Assembly: GCA_947568835.1 (NCBI GenBank)
Contig: OX387606.1
Coordinates: 21,801,225-21,865,224, forward strand
DNA: 64,000 nucleotides
Source: Protonemura montana
Taxonomy: Eukaryota; Arthropoda; Insecta; Plecoptera; Nemouridae
Direction of reading: 5' to 3'
Below, in pieces: positions 50,501-60,386 of this stretch (within the stretch, counting starts at the first letter, position 1; each line of letters opens with the position of its first letter). Position numbers and translations under genes: made by a program. The notes beneath the pieces are model-generated. The model saw nothing but the letters and a program-made list of their open reading frames with translations, searched no databases and was not told where the DNA came from.

Positions 50501-51431
50501 CTGGATCCTATGCTCTATTCAGGTTATTTGAGATCAGCTGGTTGGATCCTATGCTCTATCCAGGTCATTTGAGATCAGCTGACTGGATACTATGCTTTAT
50601 CCAGGTTATTTGAGATCAGCTGGCTGGATCCTATGCACTATCCAGGTTATTTGAGATCAGCTGGCTGAATCCTGTGCTATATCCAGGTTATTTGAGATCA
50701 GCTGGCTGGATCCTATGCTTTATCCAGGTTATTTGAGATCAGTGTGTTAGATCTTGAGACCAATTAGCATTTTCGTTTGTAATTGATTGCTAATGTTTCT
50801 TTTGTTACTGTTTGTTAATGAGAAAAGTGCTGTGTAAGTTTTTCCTACCTGAACTCTTTCTTTAATTTCCTTATGTAATGAGGAAGACCAAAGATACTAT
50901 TATAACCTTCGGTTAAGAGGGAAGAGGGTAGAAATTACGTAACTTACCGAGTTTGAGATGGCTGATCGTGTTCGATGTTCAGAGCTTATGACATTTCAGT
51001 CATGTAACCTTGTTCAAGTAAAGTAGAATATTCTCTTACTTTACTTGAACAAGGCAACATGGTCATGTAACGTTCTGCACAAGTGGAATCAGCTTCCTCA
51101 TACAAAGTAAGTTGTGTCCTAGTTCTTTCGTCCTAATTGCATTTGAGTTACTATTGAACAGCAAAAACTTGAGTGAACAAGTTGTGACTATCGCTATGTT
51201 GTTTGGTTTCCAATCATAACCATTTATTTGATTCCAGAAATGCAAGTCCCTCTGGTCCCGTGAGCTAATTGGAGACTTCGTCACTCTGCTTTCAGATGCG
51301 AGCTTTTTTCTAACAATGAGAAGCTGCACATTGACGCAGTTCGTGATGAAGCTTTCAAAGCCAGGGCTGAAGTTGCTCTAGAGAATCCCAACCTAGAGTT
51401 AAAGTTTGACCCTACCCTGTTGCTGCCATAG
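38568..51431 (+). CDS. RNF216: RNF216/TRIAD3-like RBR E3 ubiquitin ligase
   Basis: Thirteen exons: 38568-39056, 39400-39522 (end uncertain, 39522 or 39531), 39637-40008, 42020-42153, 42825-43071, 43625-43834, 45020-45100, 45263-45378, 46195-46282, 47220-47398, 48295-48408, 49440-49589, 51296-51431, about 812 aa. N-terminal CUE-like helices (LLVEMFPNLSWSQL, LAEMFPDSPVEAL) lie among acidic stretches with DETTEVL repeats. RING1 begins LTCGCCYGD (residue 560), the IBR has ETCPACDF and FTCLNPEC, and RING2 reads ECWKCKKKFVKSDGCNKMQC with C733 at the catalytic thioester position. RNF216 makes K63-type chains and controls receptor and autophagy-factor turnover; the role here is inferred. The exon 11 donor is AG|GCAAGA, a GC-AG intron, the only site keeping phase and homology. 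The protein ends soon after RING2, unlike the longer proline-rich vertebrate tail. Confidence 0.92.
39057..39160 (+). repeat. 5S rRNA-derived repeat beginning at the RNF216 exon 1 donor
   Basis: Starting at the donor itself, GTTAGTGGCAGGAAACACTG parallels the GGTTTGGCAGG...AACACTGG segment at 23.26 kb. It is followed by GTCACTGAAGTTAA and CAGGTATTGGATGGATGACC, the 5S box A and box C parts. Confidence 0.7.
40660..41335 (+). repeat. 73-bp tandem satellite, about 9 copies
   Basis: Units with ATATGATAACCAAGTTTTAA and ATTGCTATGTCAATTGTGTG repeat at exact 73-bp steps (for example 40971, 41044, 41117). It lies in RNF216 intron 3, in sense orientation, opposite to the copy in ZC3H11A relative to the window. 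Confidence 0.93.
41345..42000. repeat. inverted pair of tRNA-derived SINEs
   Basis: The right copy (about 41770-42000, plus) has box A TAGCTCAATGGTTCAGAGC and box B GGGGTTCGAGTCC; the left copy (about 41345-41640) is its near-exact reverse complement. Each tRNA-like core is bounded by complementary arms: CACTAAAATCGTCTCAAAAA before it and TTTTTGAGACGGTTATAGTG after it. A CACTCA microsatellite separates the copies. Immediately after the pair, RNF216 exon 4 begins at 42020. Confidence 0.88.
42325..42824 (+). repeat. tandem 5S-derived array running into an RNF216 splice acceptor
   Basis: AAAGTTAAGCAACACTGCGC recurs near 42441, 42532, 42616 and 42707 (84-91-bp steps), each followed by CAGGTATTGGATGGGTGACC and the non-5S tail GACCAGTTCTGTTTGGGAGA. 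The last unit ends TTAGTACAGCAACTTCACTC, and CTGCAG at 42819-42824 is the exon 5 acceptor, so the repeat lies within 10 bp of the splice site. Confidence 0.85.
43111..43210. repeat. 100-bp perfect-hairpin element
   Basis: The 43-bp arms 43111-43153 and 43168-43210 (starting GACATTTTTAAAAAACC) are complementary with one mismatch around a 14-bp loop. It begins 40 bp after the RNF216 exon 5 donor. It could be a foldback MITE or could fold as a hairpin RNA. Confidence 0.85.
43310..43570 (+). repeat. 114-bp tandem repeat, 2.3 copies
   Basis: Contains TTACCACGGGCATATCATGG and GGTAGCCATGGAGATGCTGA. Unit starts lie at 43312, 43426 and 43540, in RNF216 intron 5. Confidence 0.85.
43879..44403. other. 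RNF216 intron 6, unannotated part
   Basis: AT-rich intron sequence with no repeat family shared elsewhere in the window and no exon-like open segment. Confidence 0.4.
44404..44834. mobile_element. TA-target MITE carrying CRE palindromes, copy 2
   Basis: The termini GGGAAATCTC and GAGATTTCCC are flanked by TA (44402-44403, 44835-44836). The interior aligns with 8790-9212, including TGACGTCA-like sites. It lies in RNF216 intron 6. Confidence 0.9.
45101..45262 (+). repeat. RNF216 intron composed of two 5S-derived repeats
   Basis: The 162-bp intron begins GTGAGTTAAGCAACACTGC, so the donor overlaps a 5S box A (AAGTTAAGCAAC). It contains two copies of TCAGGTATTGGATGG followed by a GACCACCGAAT tail, and one full ACCGGTTCTCGTGAGATCAC segment, very close to arthropod-type 5S rRNA. 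The end TTTCTACATTTTGCAG is the only clearly non-5S part. Confidence 0.85.
46300..46890 (+). repeat. 53-bp minisatellite, about 11 copies
   Basis: Units contain CACAGCGCTAATGTTAAACG and CCTGCCATTGGGTTTACAGG, with period 47-53 bp. It starts within 30 bp of the RNF216 exon 9 donor. Each unit has a splice-like TTTACAG|GTTTAG, resembling the real donor context TTTACAG|GTACGT. Confidence 0.88.
47026..47165 (-). repeat. tRNA-derived SINE copy
   Basis: The minus strand has TAGCTCAATTGGTTTGAGC (box A) and AGGTTTGAGTCC (box B), bounded by AGGATTTTAGTG and CACTAATAACCTCTCAAAAA remnants of the flanking arms. It lies 55 bp before the exon 10 acceptor. Confidence 0.75.
47850..48005 (-). repeat. tRNA-derived SINE, second family, one full and one partial head
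   Basis: The minus strand reads GCCTGGATAACTCAGTTAGT (box A) and CTCGGGTTCGTATACCC (box B). A second truncated box B with GTGTTCGTATCCC lies at 47960-48000. Related to 24145-24226. Confidence 0.72.
48825..49065 (+). repeat. Penelope-like terminal fragment
   Basis: AATATGTTGATTGGGAGAGT, AACGTTTCGGCTGTTGTCTT and GTGGGGTAGGGGTGAGACAG match the left terminus of the element at 60.06 kb. No coding part is present. It lies in RNF216 intron 11. Confidence 0.7.
49838..50745 (+). repeat. 41-bp minisatellite with higher-order structure, about 22 copies
   Basis: Units follow GATCAGCTGGCTGGATCC with TATGCTCTATCCAGG at 41-bp steps. The variant CTGAATCCTGTGCTATATCC recurs at 50214, 50378 and 50665, intervals of 164 (4 units) and 287 (7 units). 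It is followed each time by a CTTTATCC variant, and by a GTTGGCTGG variant in the first two cases. It lies in RNF216 intron 12. Confidence 0.93.
51008..51054. repeat. perfect 18-bp-arm palindrome
   Basis: CCTTGTTCAAGTAAAGTA, an 11-bp loop, then its exact complement. CATG-containing flanks extend the pairing with mismatches. It is in the last RNF216 intron, about 240 bp before the final exon. Confidence 0.85.
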
Positions 51432-53154
51432 CTGGTGCAATAGCTGGTGGCATAGCGGGTTCCCAAGCTGTTACCATAGCTGTTGCCAAAGCTGAACTGC
51501 CAACATAAAGTTCCTATGGCCAATTTTTTAAAACCATATTTCAATGTTCTGTTTACCTCACTGAAATTGTGAACATACACATTTCGATATTATGTGAAAG
51601 CTGGAGAATGATATTTTTAAGTGATTCCAAGGCAATGTGAAGAATACCTCGTCAGATCGGTTAATCGATCGACTTTTGCACTGTGTATTAACTAAGTGAC
51701 ACTATTTTTTAATGTTTATTTCCTAATACGTTTGTTGCGATAAAATTATACTTGTTCCGTGCATGTTATTTTGAGCAAATTAATTATATTAAATGCACAT
51801 CTTGAAATACATCCTACACGTGTACGATGTTTGGCCCTGCAGGATTTCAGTCACAAATTAATATTACTGCTAGAAATGATTAAGTTTCATCTTGTTTCAC
51901 GTTCGTTTTTATGTATCCGAGGCCTGAGAAAATATAGACAACAATTTTATTAAGTAATTGAAGTTATGAATAATATTTGTATTAAAAGATTTTTGTACGG
52001 TTGCGTTTAGGCAGGTTTTAACATGTAAGGCCAATTTATCCGCCTCAGTCCGGGTTCAATACCCGACCGGTGCACGCTTTGTTCTTCAGATAGTAGCGTC
52101 TGAAATTCATTTTAACAGACCAGGGTTGGAATACGGGTCACAGTAACTTTTTGTTCTTCACGAAATAAGGACTGGAATTTATAAATTACATCTCAGGTTC
52201 GATATTAATTCTCGCACTCAAATGCACACCCCAGTTTTAAGATTAAAATTAAGGGAGTTTTTCAAGTTTTAATGCTGGAAATCGATATAGCAGCCAAAGT
52301 ACGCCAAATCTACATATCCCATCGTGTTCGGGGTGCAAACTACCCCCTAGACCACAGTATAGGCAAATCTTCAAAAATCAAGAAAAAACGTTTTTAAAGT
52401 AAAAATTTGACTGACAAATTTTCACTTGCGAGGGTTGTAAGTAGGGGTAGAATTTTAAGGGGAGTTGAATTCACACCCTAGTTCTTACCTGTGATGAAAA
52501 CTCACCCTGCGTTTCTTGATTTCCTTCCTAGTCCACGACCTACATTCCTCGACTTCCAGCGCCTGCGTTATAGGCACATCAGCGCCTATGTGTACCCCCT
52601 TCAGGATTCATTCACAAATTAATATTGCCGATAGAACTGCTTTAGTTACATCTTGTTTCACTTTCGTTAAATATACCTGAAACCTAAGAAAATATGGAGG
52701 ACAATTTTATTAAGTAATTGAAATTATGAAAAATAGTTGTAATAAAGTTTTCTTGTACCATTTGCCTGATCCGTCTATATACCCGCCTCGGTCCAGACTC
52801 GATACCCGACCGGTGCCCGTTTTGTTCTTCAGATAGTAGCACCGGAAATTTCTTTACAATAGACTTATTACATCAAGAGTTCGGTATCGTCCACCTCGAT
52901 CAAGAGGTCAATCTGGCACGTTGGGATAGTTGGTACTCTCGGTGCTGAGTTGTGATTGCTGTCCAAGTATCTGTTATGTCTCGCAGTTACATAGCTGGAT
53001 GGAAAGATAGTTTCACGACAAGCCGAGCACCCGACGATTCTAAGTTCAAAACCTCGCTGAATCACTTTTTGTTCTTCACAAAAGTCGCGACTTGAATTCA
53101 TTACTAGAGACAAACTGCATCGCGTGTGTGCTAATAAATCTAATCTTTCTAATG

Positions 53155-53450
53155 AGACCACGTAGCTTAGGTAGATGGTCGGGGTCAGGGGTGGGAAATG
53201 AGTTCGATCCCTAGTGTCCACAAATTTTAATATCCGCAACACCTTATGAAAAACATGTTTCTATTGAAGGGATGGCAAAAAATAATATGTAATAATTTTG
53301 AAGATTTTTTGTACTAAGTCTGAAAGAGAATACATATACGATCTCAACAATGATATTATCATCAAAGTAGCGTGGCTCAATGGTAACGTGCTGGATTCTT
53401 GGTTGGATGAGGGATTGAATGTAAGAAATGTAAGAATGTTGGCTTTTAAA
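53155..53450 (+). repeat. paired tRNA-like modules, copy 1
   Basis: Module 1 (53158-53218) has TAGCTTAGGTAGATGG and GAGTTCGATCCC. About 150 bp later, module 2 (53368-53450) has GTGGCTCAATGGTAACGTGC. The spacer contains TACTAAGTCTGAAAGAGAAT. The same pair and spacer recur at 59369-59662 and, inverted, at 55395-55690. Confidence 0.7.
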
Positions 53451-55394
53451 GTCCAGACCTTGCTCTTATATTACAAGGTTAAAAAGAATCTACAGGTCCC
53501 GAGTTGGCAATGAGAAAAGCAAAGGTCCAGCAAAGATGATCTTTTTACAAGTGGGTAGATGATATATTTTTCTATTATTTTGGAGAATTTTTGGTTTCTC
53601 TGGTGTTTTCTTGTATTGGAGAAGCAAAGCTGGAGCAATGGGACTGGGAGCAAAAATGGGCCTCCAGACAAACTTGCCGGATGGCTTTAGGTCCAGCGCC
53701 ATGTCTTTACTGGCCACCATGCCAGCCAATGAAGGTAAGATGTAATTGATGGGCACAGCGACCGAAGCAAACTCTCCAGTTCCACTTCCCCTTCAAAAAA
53801 TCATTTATTATTTTTGTTCGCGTGTTCGGGGATGCAAACTACCCCTTAGGTCACAGGATAGGAAAATCTTCAAAAATCAAGAAAAAACCATAAGGGGTTT
53901 GTCCATTGATTATTTCGATTTTAAGTAAAATTGGACTGGCGCATTTTGACCCGCTTGGAGTGGTAGTAGTGGTAGAATATCAAGGGGAGTTGAATGCTCA
54001 CTCCAGATTTTACTTCCATTGGAAACTCACCCTTCGTTTCATCCCCCATCTCCCCTCATCCCATTTAGGCTAGGTTAGGTTCATCATCTCCCACTAATTC
54101 ACCGACGCTATTGAACGAGTGTTACATGACAAGTTGTCAGAACAGTGCGTCGTTAAACACTGATCATGGATGATGCCAACCCTGAGCATACTCCGCATCA
54201 TGCTCTGAGCAACCATCTGCCAAGATACTATACTACCGTGGGTCGATTCTCTTTCTTGGGCCGCTCTCAATATGACTGCAAGTACAGGTAAGTACAGGTA
54301 AGTACAGGTAACCACCAAGGCTTCCACCCACGGTGAAGACGCATACGATGGTACTTGAGGGTTGATGGAGGTATGTTTCAGTGTTTGAATCTTGTGACCG
54401 TGTTCTACGTGATGTGGTGGTGCATTTTTTTTTTGTCAGTTTGAAATGTAATTTTAACCCATCTTCTCACCCCTACATATTTTTCAAAGCGCTATCTTTC
54501 TTAGTTAAGAACAATCTACAATTTTTGTAAAAAAAAAAACATGTGATTGAAGTGTGTCCCGGGCTGGATGTGAATTCGGGCCCTCCAGCACACGGTTCAG
54601 CCAGTATTACCATTCGCTCATTGAGCCCGTGATATCGTAAGAGCGGTTTGTGGTACTTATAAAATACTAAACTTAGTACTATCGATGAAATGATATCTCT
54701 GGAATGATTATTGAAAAAAAATACAAGTCCAGATTGTAGTACCAATTTCAACCAACAGGTTGCGCTCGCGTCAGTTTTTCCTTTAACACTAAGTCCTGAT
54801 CCTTTATACTTGGTGCTAGACTTAGGAGCCGCACACGGGGTGAGGTGGGGTTTGGGGTCGTGGGAACGTCCCGCGAAATTGCCGTGCGCGAGTGGCGCGA
54901 AGCGCCACGAGTGCGCGGCGATTTCGCTACTGTCTTAAACAAACGCCCCAAAAAAAAAAACATTACGGGACGGATTTGGATTTCGTATTCCGGTATTGAT
55001 GTCCAGATCTTGAAGATGTGTAGATCAGATTATACTTCTCATAGCGAACGCTAGGTGAAATAAAAATCCTTCCCTTGGACGGGGATCGAACCCGGGGCCC
55101 ACTTCTTACAAACCTCGCAGCTTTACCCCACGACCAGTCAGCCACATGTTAGGTTGCTATTTTTTTTGTTAATATGAATTGCTCGGATTCAAGTTTAATA
55201 TTGAGCATGTTTTGTATGTACGGAGGATTAGTTCAAGATTTACTACCAGGTGTCTCTGTCCTCGACAAGATCGTGCTTCTTTGAGGACCCGGCTGCTGGA
55301 TACGACCACGGCCTACATGCGCCCCATGCGTAGGACTTTCCAAGTCGACAGTGCAGCACCAGCAAAAAGTCCAGATTCATAACCAAAAGACAGA

Positions 55395-55690
55395 CGTGAG
55401 GGGGTTCGAACCCAGGAATATAATTCCTCAGCGAGCCATGCAGCTAGCACGGTACAAATGAGCCACGCTGCCCTGATGACTATAGCGTTGTTGAGGTTGT
55501 ATATGTATTCTCTTTTGGACTTAGTAAAAAAAAAATCTTTAAAAGAATACTTATCATTATATTTTCACCTTCCCTTCAATGAACATATGTTCCCAATGAG
55601 GTATTCTGGAAAACAAAATTAGGATGGGTCCGGTATCGTACTGCTTACCTCTCCCACCTTAGACTCGACCATCCACCTGAGCCATCTGCA
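55395..55690 (-). repeat. paired tRNA-like modules, inverted copy 2
   Basis: On the minus strand, module 1 carries TCAGGTGGATGGTCGAGTC and module 2 has GGCTCATTTGTACCGTGC with CCTGGGTTCGAACCCCC. The spacer TACTAAGTCCAAAAGAGAAT is shared with the other copies. Confidence 0.7.
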
Positions 55691-58439
55691 CTCACGACCA
55701 CTTGTAATAATTAGCACACAATTGATGCATTTTAAATCTAGCAACCAGTCGCGCCGTTGTGAAGAAAAAAAGAAAAATCGCCAGGATTCGGACCATCGAT
55801 CATCACTTGACAATGAATCGATTTTTTCAACCAGCTGCGAAGATGAGTGGTTGCGGAAGGGATTTCAGACTCTAGGACCGCAGCGAGGGTCGCAGTGCCG
55901 TCCAGGAAAGGTGAGCTGAAAGGTAAGACAAACCCGCACTAATATCGTAACATCATGTATGTGCCATTTACCTTGCGCCGGAGAGGAGAACGCCCAACGA
56001 CCGACCCGAAGGCGACGTATGTCAAACAGCGGACCCCTCGTAGTGAAGATTACCACCATCCCAATCAGCCACCTCGACTCGTGATGATTAGCTGGGTTTA
56101 TTAGCAAACACGTTATGCAATTCCAGTTGCCACTTTCTGAAAAACAAAAAGTGTACTGACGGGGACTCGAACCCGAGTCCGAGACTTTCAGATCACGGTG
56201 GCGGTCATTTCATTCAACTACCAAAGACTGATTAATACGGCATGAATATAACAGTTAGTTGAAAATTATTGAGGAGGACCTCGGTGCAATGGCAGGTACA
56301 AAAGATGAGCTGAAAGGTTGCAGGACAAGCAAAAATTACGTTTAACCGTACGTTTTTCTTTTACGTTTACCTAACATTGATTTTTTTGATATTTTAAACG
56401 GAAACTCGAGTATCGAATTTTGAATTTCTTGAGATGTTCATAGGGATAGAATATCACTGGAAATCGAATGCACACCCTGGTTTTTGTCTCAAATATTCAG
56501 AAGTTATCCAAGTTCAAATGTTTTAAATCAAATTAATAGCCAAAGTATTATATTTACGCAAAATCTAAATAGCCCATCGTATTCGGGAGTGAAAACTACC
56601 CCTTAGGTAACAGTATGAGCGAATCTCCAAAAATCAAGAAAAAACATCATTGATTTTTTCAATATTTTGGAAGTAAAATTTTGACTGACAACTTTTGACC
56701 CGCGATGATATCACAAGGGGAAGAACATTAAGGGGAGTTGAATGCACACCCCAGTTTTTACCTGTGATAGAAACTCACCCTTCGTTTCTTGATTGTTATC
56801 TAGACTCCAACGCCTGCGGTGTAGACATGCCATCAGTGCACATGTGTACGATGAGTTGCCTACCAGTCAGTATCTACAAATGTTCTCGATATTTAGCAAG
56901 ATAGCAAATAGATTTATTGGTTTCCACATAACAATTAGTAGGGGGAGATTACCAAGGGAAGTTGAATGCACACAACAGTTTTTGTCTAAGATTAAAATTA
57001 AGAGAGTCAGTCAAGTTCGATATAGCAGCCAAACTGACTGGTAAATTAATAATACTAACTAATTAGTACTACTCATTAAATAAATGTCTACAATAATTGT
57101 ACTAAGATGATAAGTGCAATGCATGTATTGTAACCAGGCAGCATTGTCTAAAACAATAATAGTTATTTATTATATTATTATTACTAAACGATTAAAATTT
57201 AGGGAGTTATTAAAATCAATAAAGCAGATAAAGTATTATGTTTACACCATTACTACATAGCCCATCGTGTTCGGGGGTGCAAACTACCCCTTGGGCTACA
57301 GTACGGGCGAATCTTCAAAAATCAAGAAAAAACATAAGGGGTTAGTCCATTGATTTTTTCAATTTTTTCAAGTAAAAATTGGACTGACGCATTTTGACCC
57401 ACGAGGGGTATTTGTAGGGGTAGAATATCAAGGGAAGTTTAACGCATACCCCAGTTCTTACCTGTGATGGAAACTCACCCTTTGTTTCTTGACTGTTACC
57501 TAGACTCCAACGCCTGCGATGTAAACATGCCATCAGCGCATGGGTTGCCTACCAGTCAGTATCTATAAATGTTCTCGATATTTAGCAAGATACCAAATAG
57601 ATTGATTGATTTCCACATAACTTTAAGTAGGGGGAGATTATCAAGGGGAGTTGAATGCACACAACAGTTTTTGTCTACGATTGAAATTAAGGGAGTTATT
57701 CAAGAAAAAATATTAAAAAGCAATATAGTAGCTGAAGTATTATGTTTACAACAAATCTAAATAGCCCATCGTGTTCGGGGGTGAAAACTACCCCCTTAGG
57801 CCACAGTAAGGCCGAACCTTCAAAAATCAAGAAAAAACATAAGGGCACAGATTATAAGGGGTTAGTCCATTGATTTTTTCAATATTTTTGAAGTAAAATT
57901 GGACTGACGCATTATGACCCACGAGGGTTGTTTGTAAGGGTAGAATATCAAGGGGAGTTGAATGCACACCCCAGTTTTTGTCTAAGATTAAAGGAGTTAA
58001 TCAAGATAGAATATTAAAAATCAATATAGCAGTTATACCAAATCTACATAGCCCATCGTGTTCGGGGGTGCAAACTACCCCTTGGGTATCTAAGGCGAAT
58101 CTTCAAGAATCAAAATCACTCCAGTTCTTACATGTGATGGAAATTCGCCCTTCTTTTCTCTTCTTAGATTCTTAGTTCCTCGACCTACATTCCTTGACTT
58201 CCAGCGCCTGCGTTGTAGGCACGACCTCAACACACATTTGTACGATGAGTGGCCTACCCTTAAGAATTCATTCACAAATCAATATTCCCTCTAGAAATAC
58301 TTTAGTTACATCTTGTTTTATTTTCGTTTCGTATACGAGAGGCCTGAGAAAATATAGATGGCGATTTTATCAAGTAATTGAAATGACGAATCATTTTTGT
58401 ATTTAAGTTTTCCTGTACCAGTTGCCTGATCCGTCCATT

Positions 58440-59040
58440 TATCCACCTCGGTCCGGGTTCAATACCCGACTGGTGCACGTTTTGTTCTTCATTTAGAAGC
58501 GTCTGAAATGCATTTTAACAGACTTATTGCAACACGGGTTCGGTATTGTCCGTCTTCATCGCGGGGTCAATCTGGCTCAAAGAGGTCAAAGAAAATCCAT
58601 TGCATCTCTTACAACTTCTGTAACACCGAGGCCGTCATCTGTTATTCAAGAACCTGTTATTTACGTACGAATGTCAACTTTTCTCGGTAGCTGAGTGAAA
58701 AGGTGACTGCTTGAATGGAAACAAATTTGTAGACCTGGGTTCGAGTACAGGTCAGGGGAGCTTTTTAGTCTTCACGAAGAATCGACTGGGATTCATTTCA
58801 GGTTTGATAATAAATCTTCCATATCTATCGGTCCATGCGGCTCAGTGGAATGGTCGTAACACGCAATGCTGGAGGTTGGCAGTTCGTATCTCGGCCGATC
58901 TGCATTTTGTTCTTACTCGAACTCACAAATTGCATCTTGTGTTTGATAATAAATCAGCGATGCACCAATGGTCCGCGTAGCTCAGTCAGATGGTCGGGAC
59001 TTCGCAACAAAGGTTCCACAGTTCGATCCCTGACACGACT
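58440..59040 (+). repeat. run of four tRNA-like modules with shared linkers
   Basis: Modules at about 58447-58475 (GGTTCAATACCC, box B part), 58685-58757 (TAGCTGAGTG, GGTTCGAGTAC), 58830-58905 (GGCTCAGTGGAATGG, AGTTCGTATC) and 58975-59040 (TAGCTCAGTCAGATGG, AGTTCGATCCC). TTTTGTTCTT-type linkers follow three of them. The heads differ from each other, so this is not one tandem unit. Confidence 0.7.
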
Positions 59041-59368
59041 GGCTCCATCGTACAGCGTTCTCCAATCGGTGACAGGTAAGTAAAAATACATCTCATAGAG
59101 ACGCTTATGTGGCATGTATATGGATGGTTGGGTTTCTTCATGACTTTCAGGTTACCTATCCTAACTGTCGCTGCTACCGTCATTGCTGTGCAAGTGTCGT
59201 TACCTCCCTCCAACTTTCATCTGTCCCCCTGCTGTATGAATAAATCGCTTCATCAGCGCCCAACAAACTTAGCTACGAAACCTGCCTGATCATCTTTTTG
59301 TTCTTCACCAAGCCGCTACGTACTAGATACACAATGCATCACCAGTGATTCCTTCCGCACTCCTGATA

Positions 59369-59662
59369 CCGTCTAGCTCAGGTGGATGGTCGGAGTCTAA
59401 GGTGGGAGAGGTAAGCAGTTCAATCCCCGACACATCCTAATTTTGTTTTCCAGAACATCTCATTGGGAACATATGTTCATTGAAGGGAGGGTAAAAATAT
59501 AATGAGAAGTTTTCTTCTGAAGATTTTTTTTACTAAGTCGAAAAGAGAATACATATACAACTTCAACAACACCATTACCATCCGGGGAGCGTAGCTCAAT
59601 AGTAACGTGCTGGCTTCGAGGCTAGGTGAGGAATTATATTCCTGGGTTCGATTCCTTTCGTA
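59369..59662 (+). repeat. paired tRNA-like modules, copy 3
   Basis: Module 1 TAGCTCAGGTGGATGG with CAGTTCAATCCCC, and module 2 TAGCTCAATAGTAACGTGC with CTGGGTTCGATTCC, are separated by the spacer with TACTAAGTCGAAAAGAGAAT. It ends in a 27-T run (59688-59714), which may act as a Pol III terminator or a retroposon tail. Confidence 0.72.
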
Positions 59663-59683
59663 GATGTCTGTTGGTTTTGAATC

Positions 59684-59714
<31 letters not shown>

Positions 59715-60059
59715 GTGGACAGGATAAGGGGTTAACGTTTTTGGAGATATAAATAACTGTGTGAGTAAATTTTGTTATTATTGTGAGTCATTGCAATACA
59801 TATCATTATTACAAGTAGCAACAAAGTCACGTGTTCTACATGCAAGGTCCTGGCACAAGATGTATGGGCAAGATACATATTCAATAAAGTACCTAAGATA
59901 CAAGATACTCCTACAAAAGTAACTCAAGATACAAGATACCTAAGTACCTTGAAGATTCTCAAGATCCTTTTAAGAAAAACAAACTTGCATTTCCGTAAAT
60001 ATTTCCTATCAAGGAGCGCACTTTTCTTTGTATCTACACAATCAATTTCTACCATATTT

Positions 60060-60355
60060 TTACCGAATATGTTGATTGGAAAATAAATGAAGAATACGGA
60101 GCTTACCGAGCTGGAGTGGCAGGCTGCGATAGAAGGTAATTTTTGGTTAACGTTTCGGCTGTTGCCTTTATTACTGGAGAGAAGAGACTGATTGTTGTCT
60201 CTACTTGTTCTATACTGTGGGGTAGGGGTGAGACAGGGGTGGGGTGGAATCAAAATAGGTTGGGAGAGGGGGTAAACAATGAAAGGTAAGCTGGAGGTGG
60301 GGGGTTGACAATGAGGAATGATGGTGGTATTAAAAAAAAAAAATTTAAGAAAGAA

Positions 60356-60386
<31 letters not shown>

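Larger units (their letters stand above)
51760..59690. repeat. composite repeat block with many tRNA-like modules
   Basis: No gene is supported between RNF216 and the Penelope element. The block is built from repeated segments. One contains CATCGTGTTCGGGGGTGCAA with ACTACCCCTTGGG (near 52320, 53820, 56575, 57260, 57763, 58050). Another contains TCACAAATTAATATT and AAGTAATTGAA (51850, 52615, 58275). A third is tRNA-like heads with TTTTGTTCTTCA linkers. Segment order is partly conserved between copies, and one stretch (about 55395-55690) is inverted relative to 53155-53450 and 59369-59662. Confidence 0.8.

Noticed and set aside
49838-50745. CRISPR-like array of regular repeats
   Set aside because: The repeats are contiguous with no unique spacers, and the DNA is eukaryotic. 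It is a minisatellite.
51239-51295. Extra RNF216 exon reading KSLWSRELIGDF
   Set aside because: Phase 2 from exon 12 into an acceptor at 51238 hits a stop. The acceptor at 51295 instead restores KCELF and the family C-terminus.
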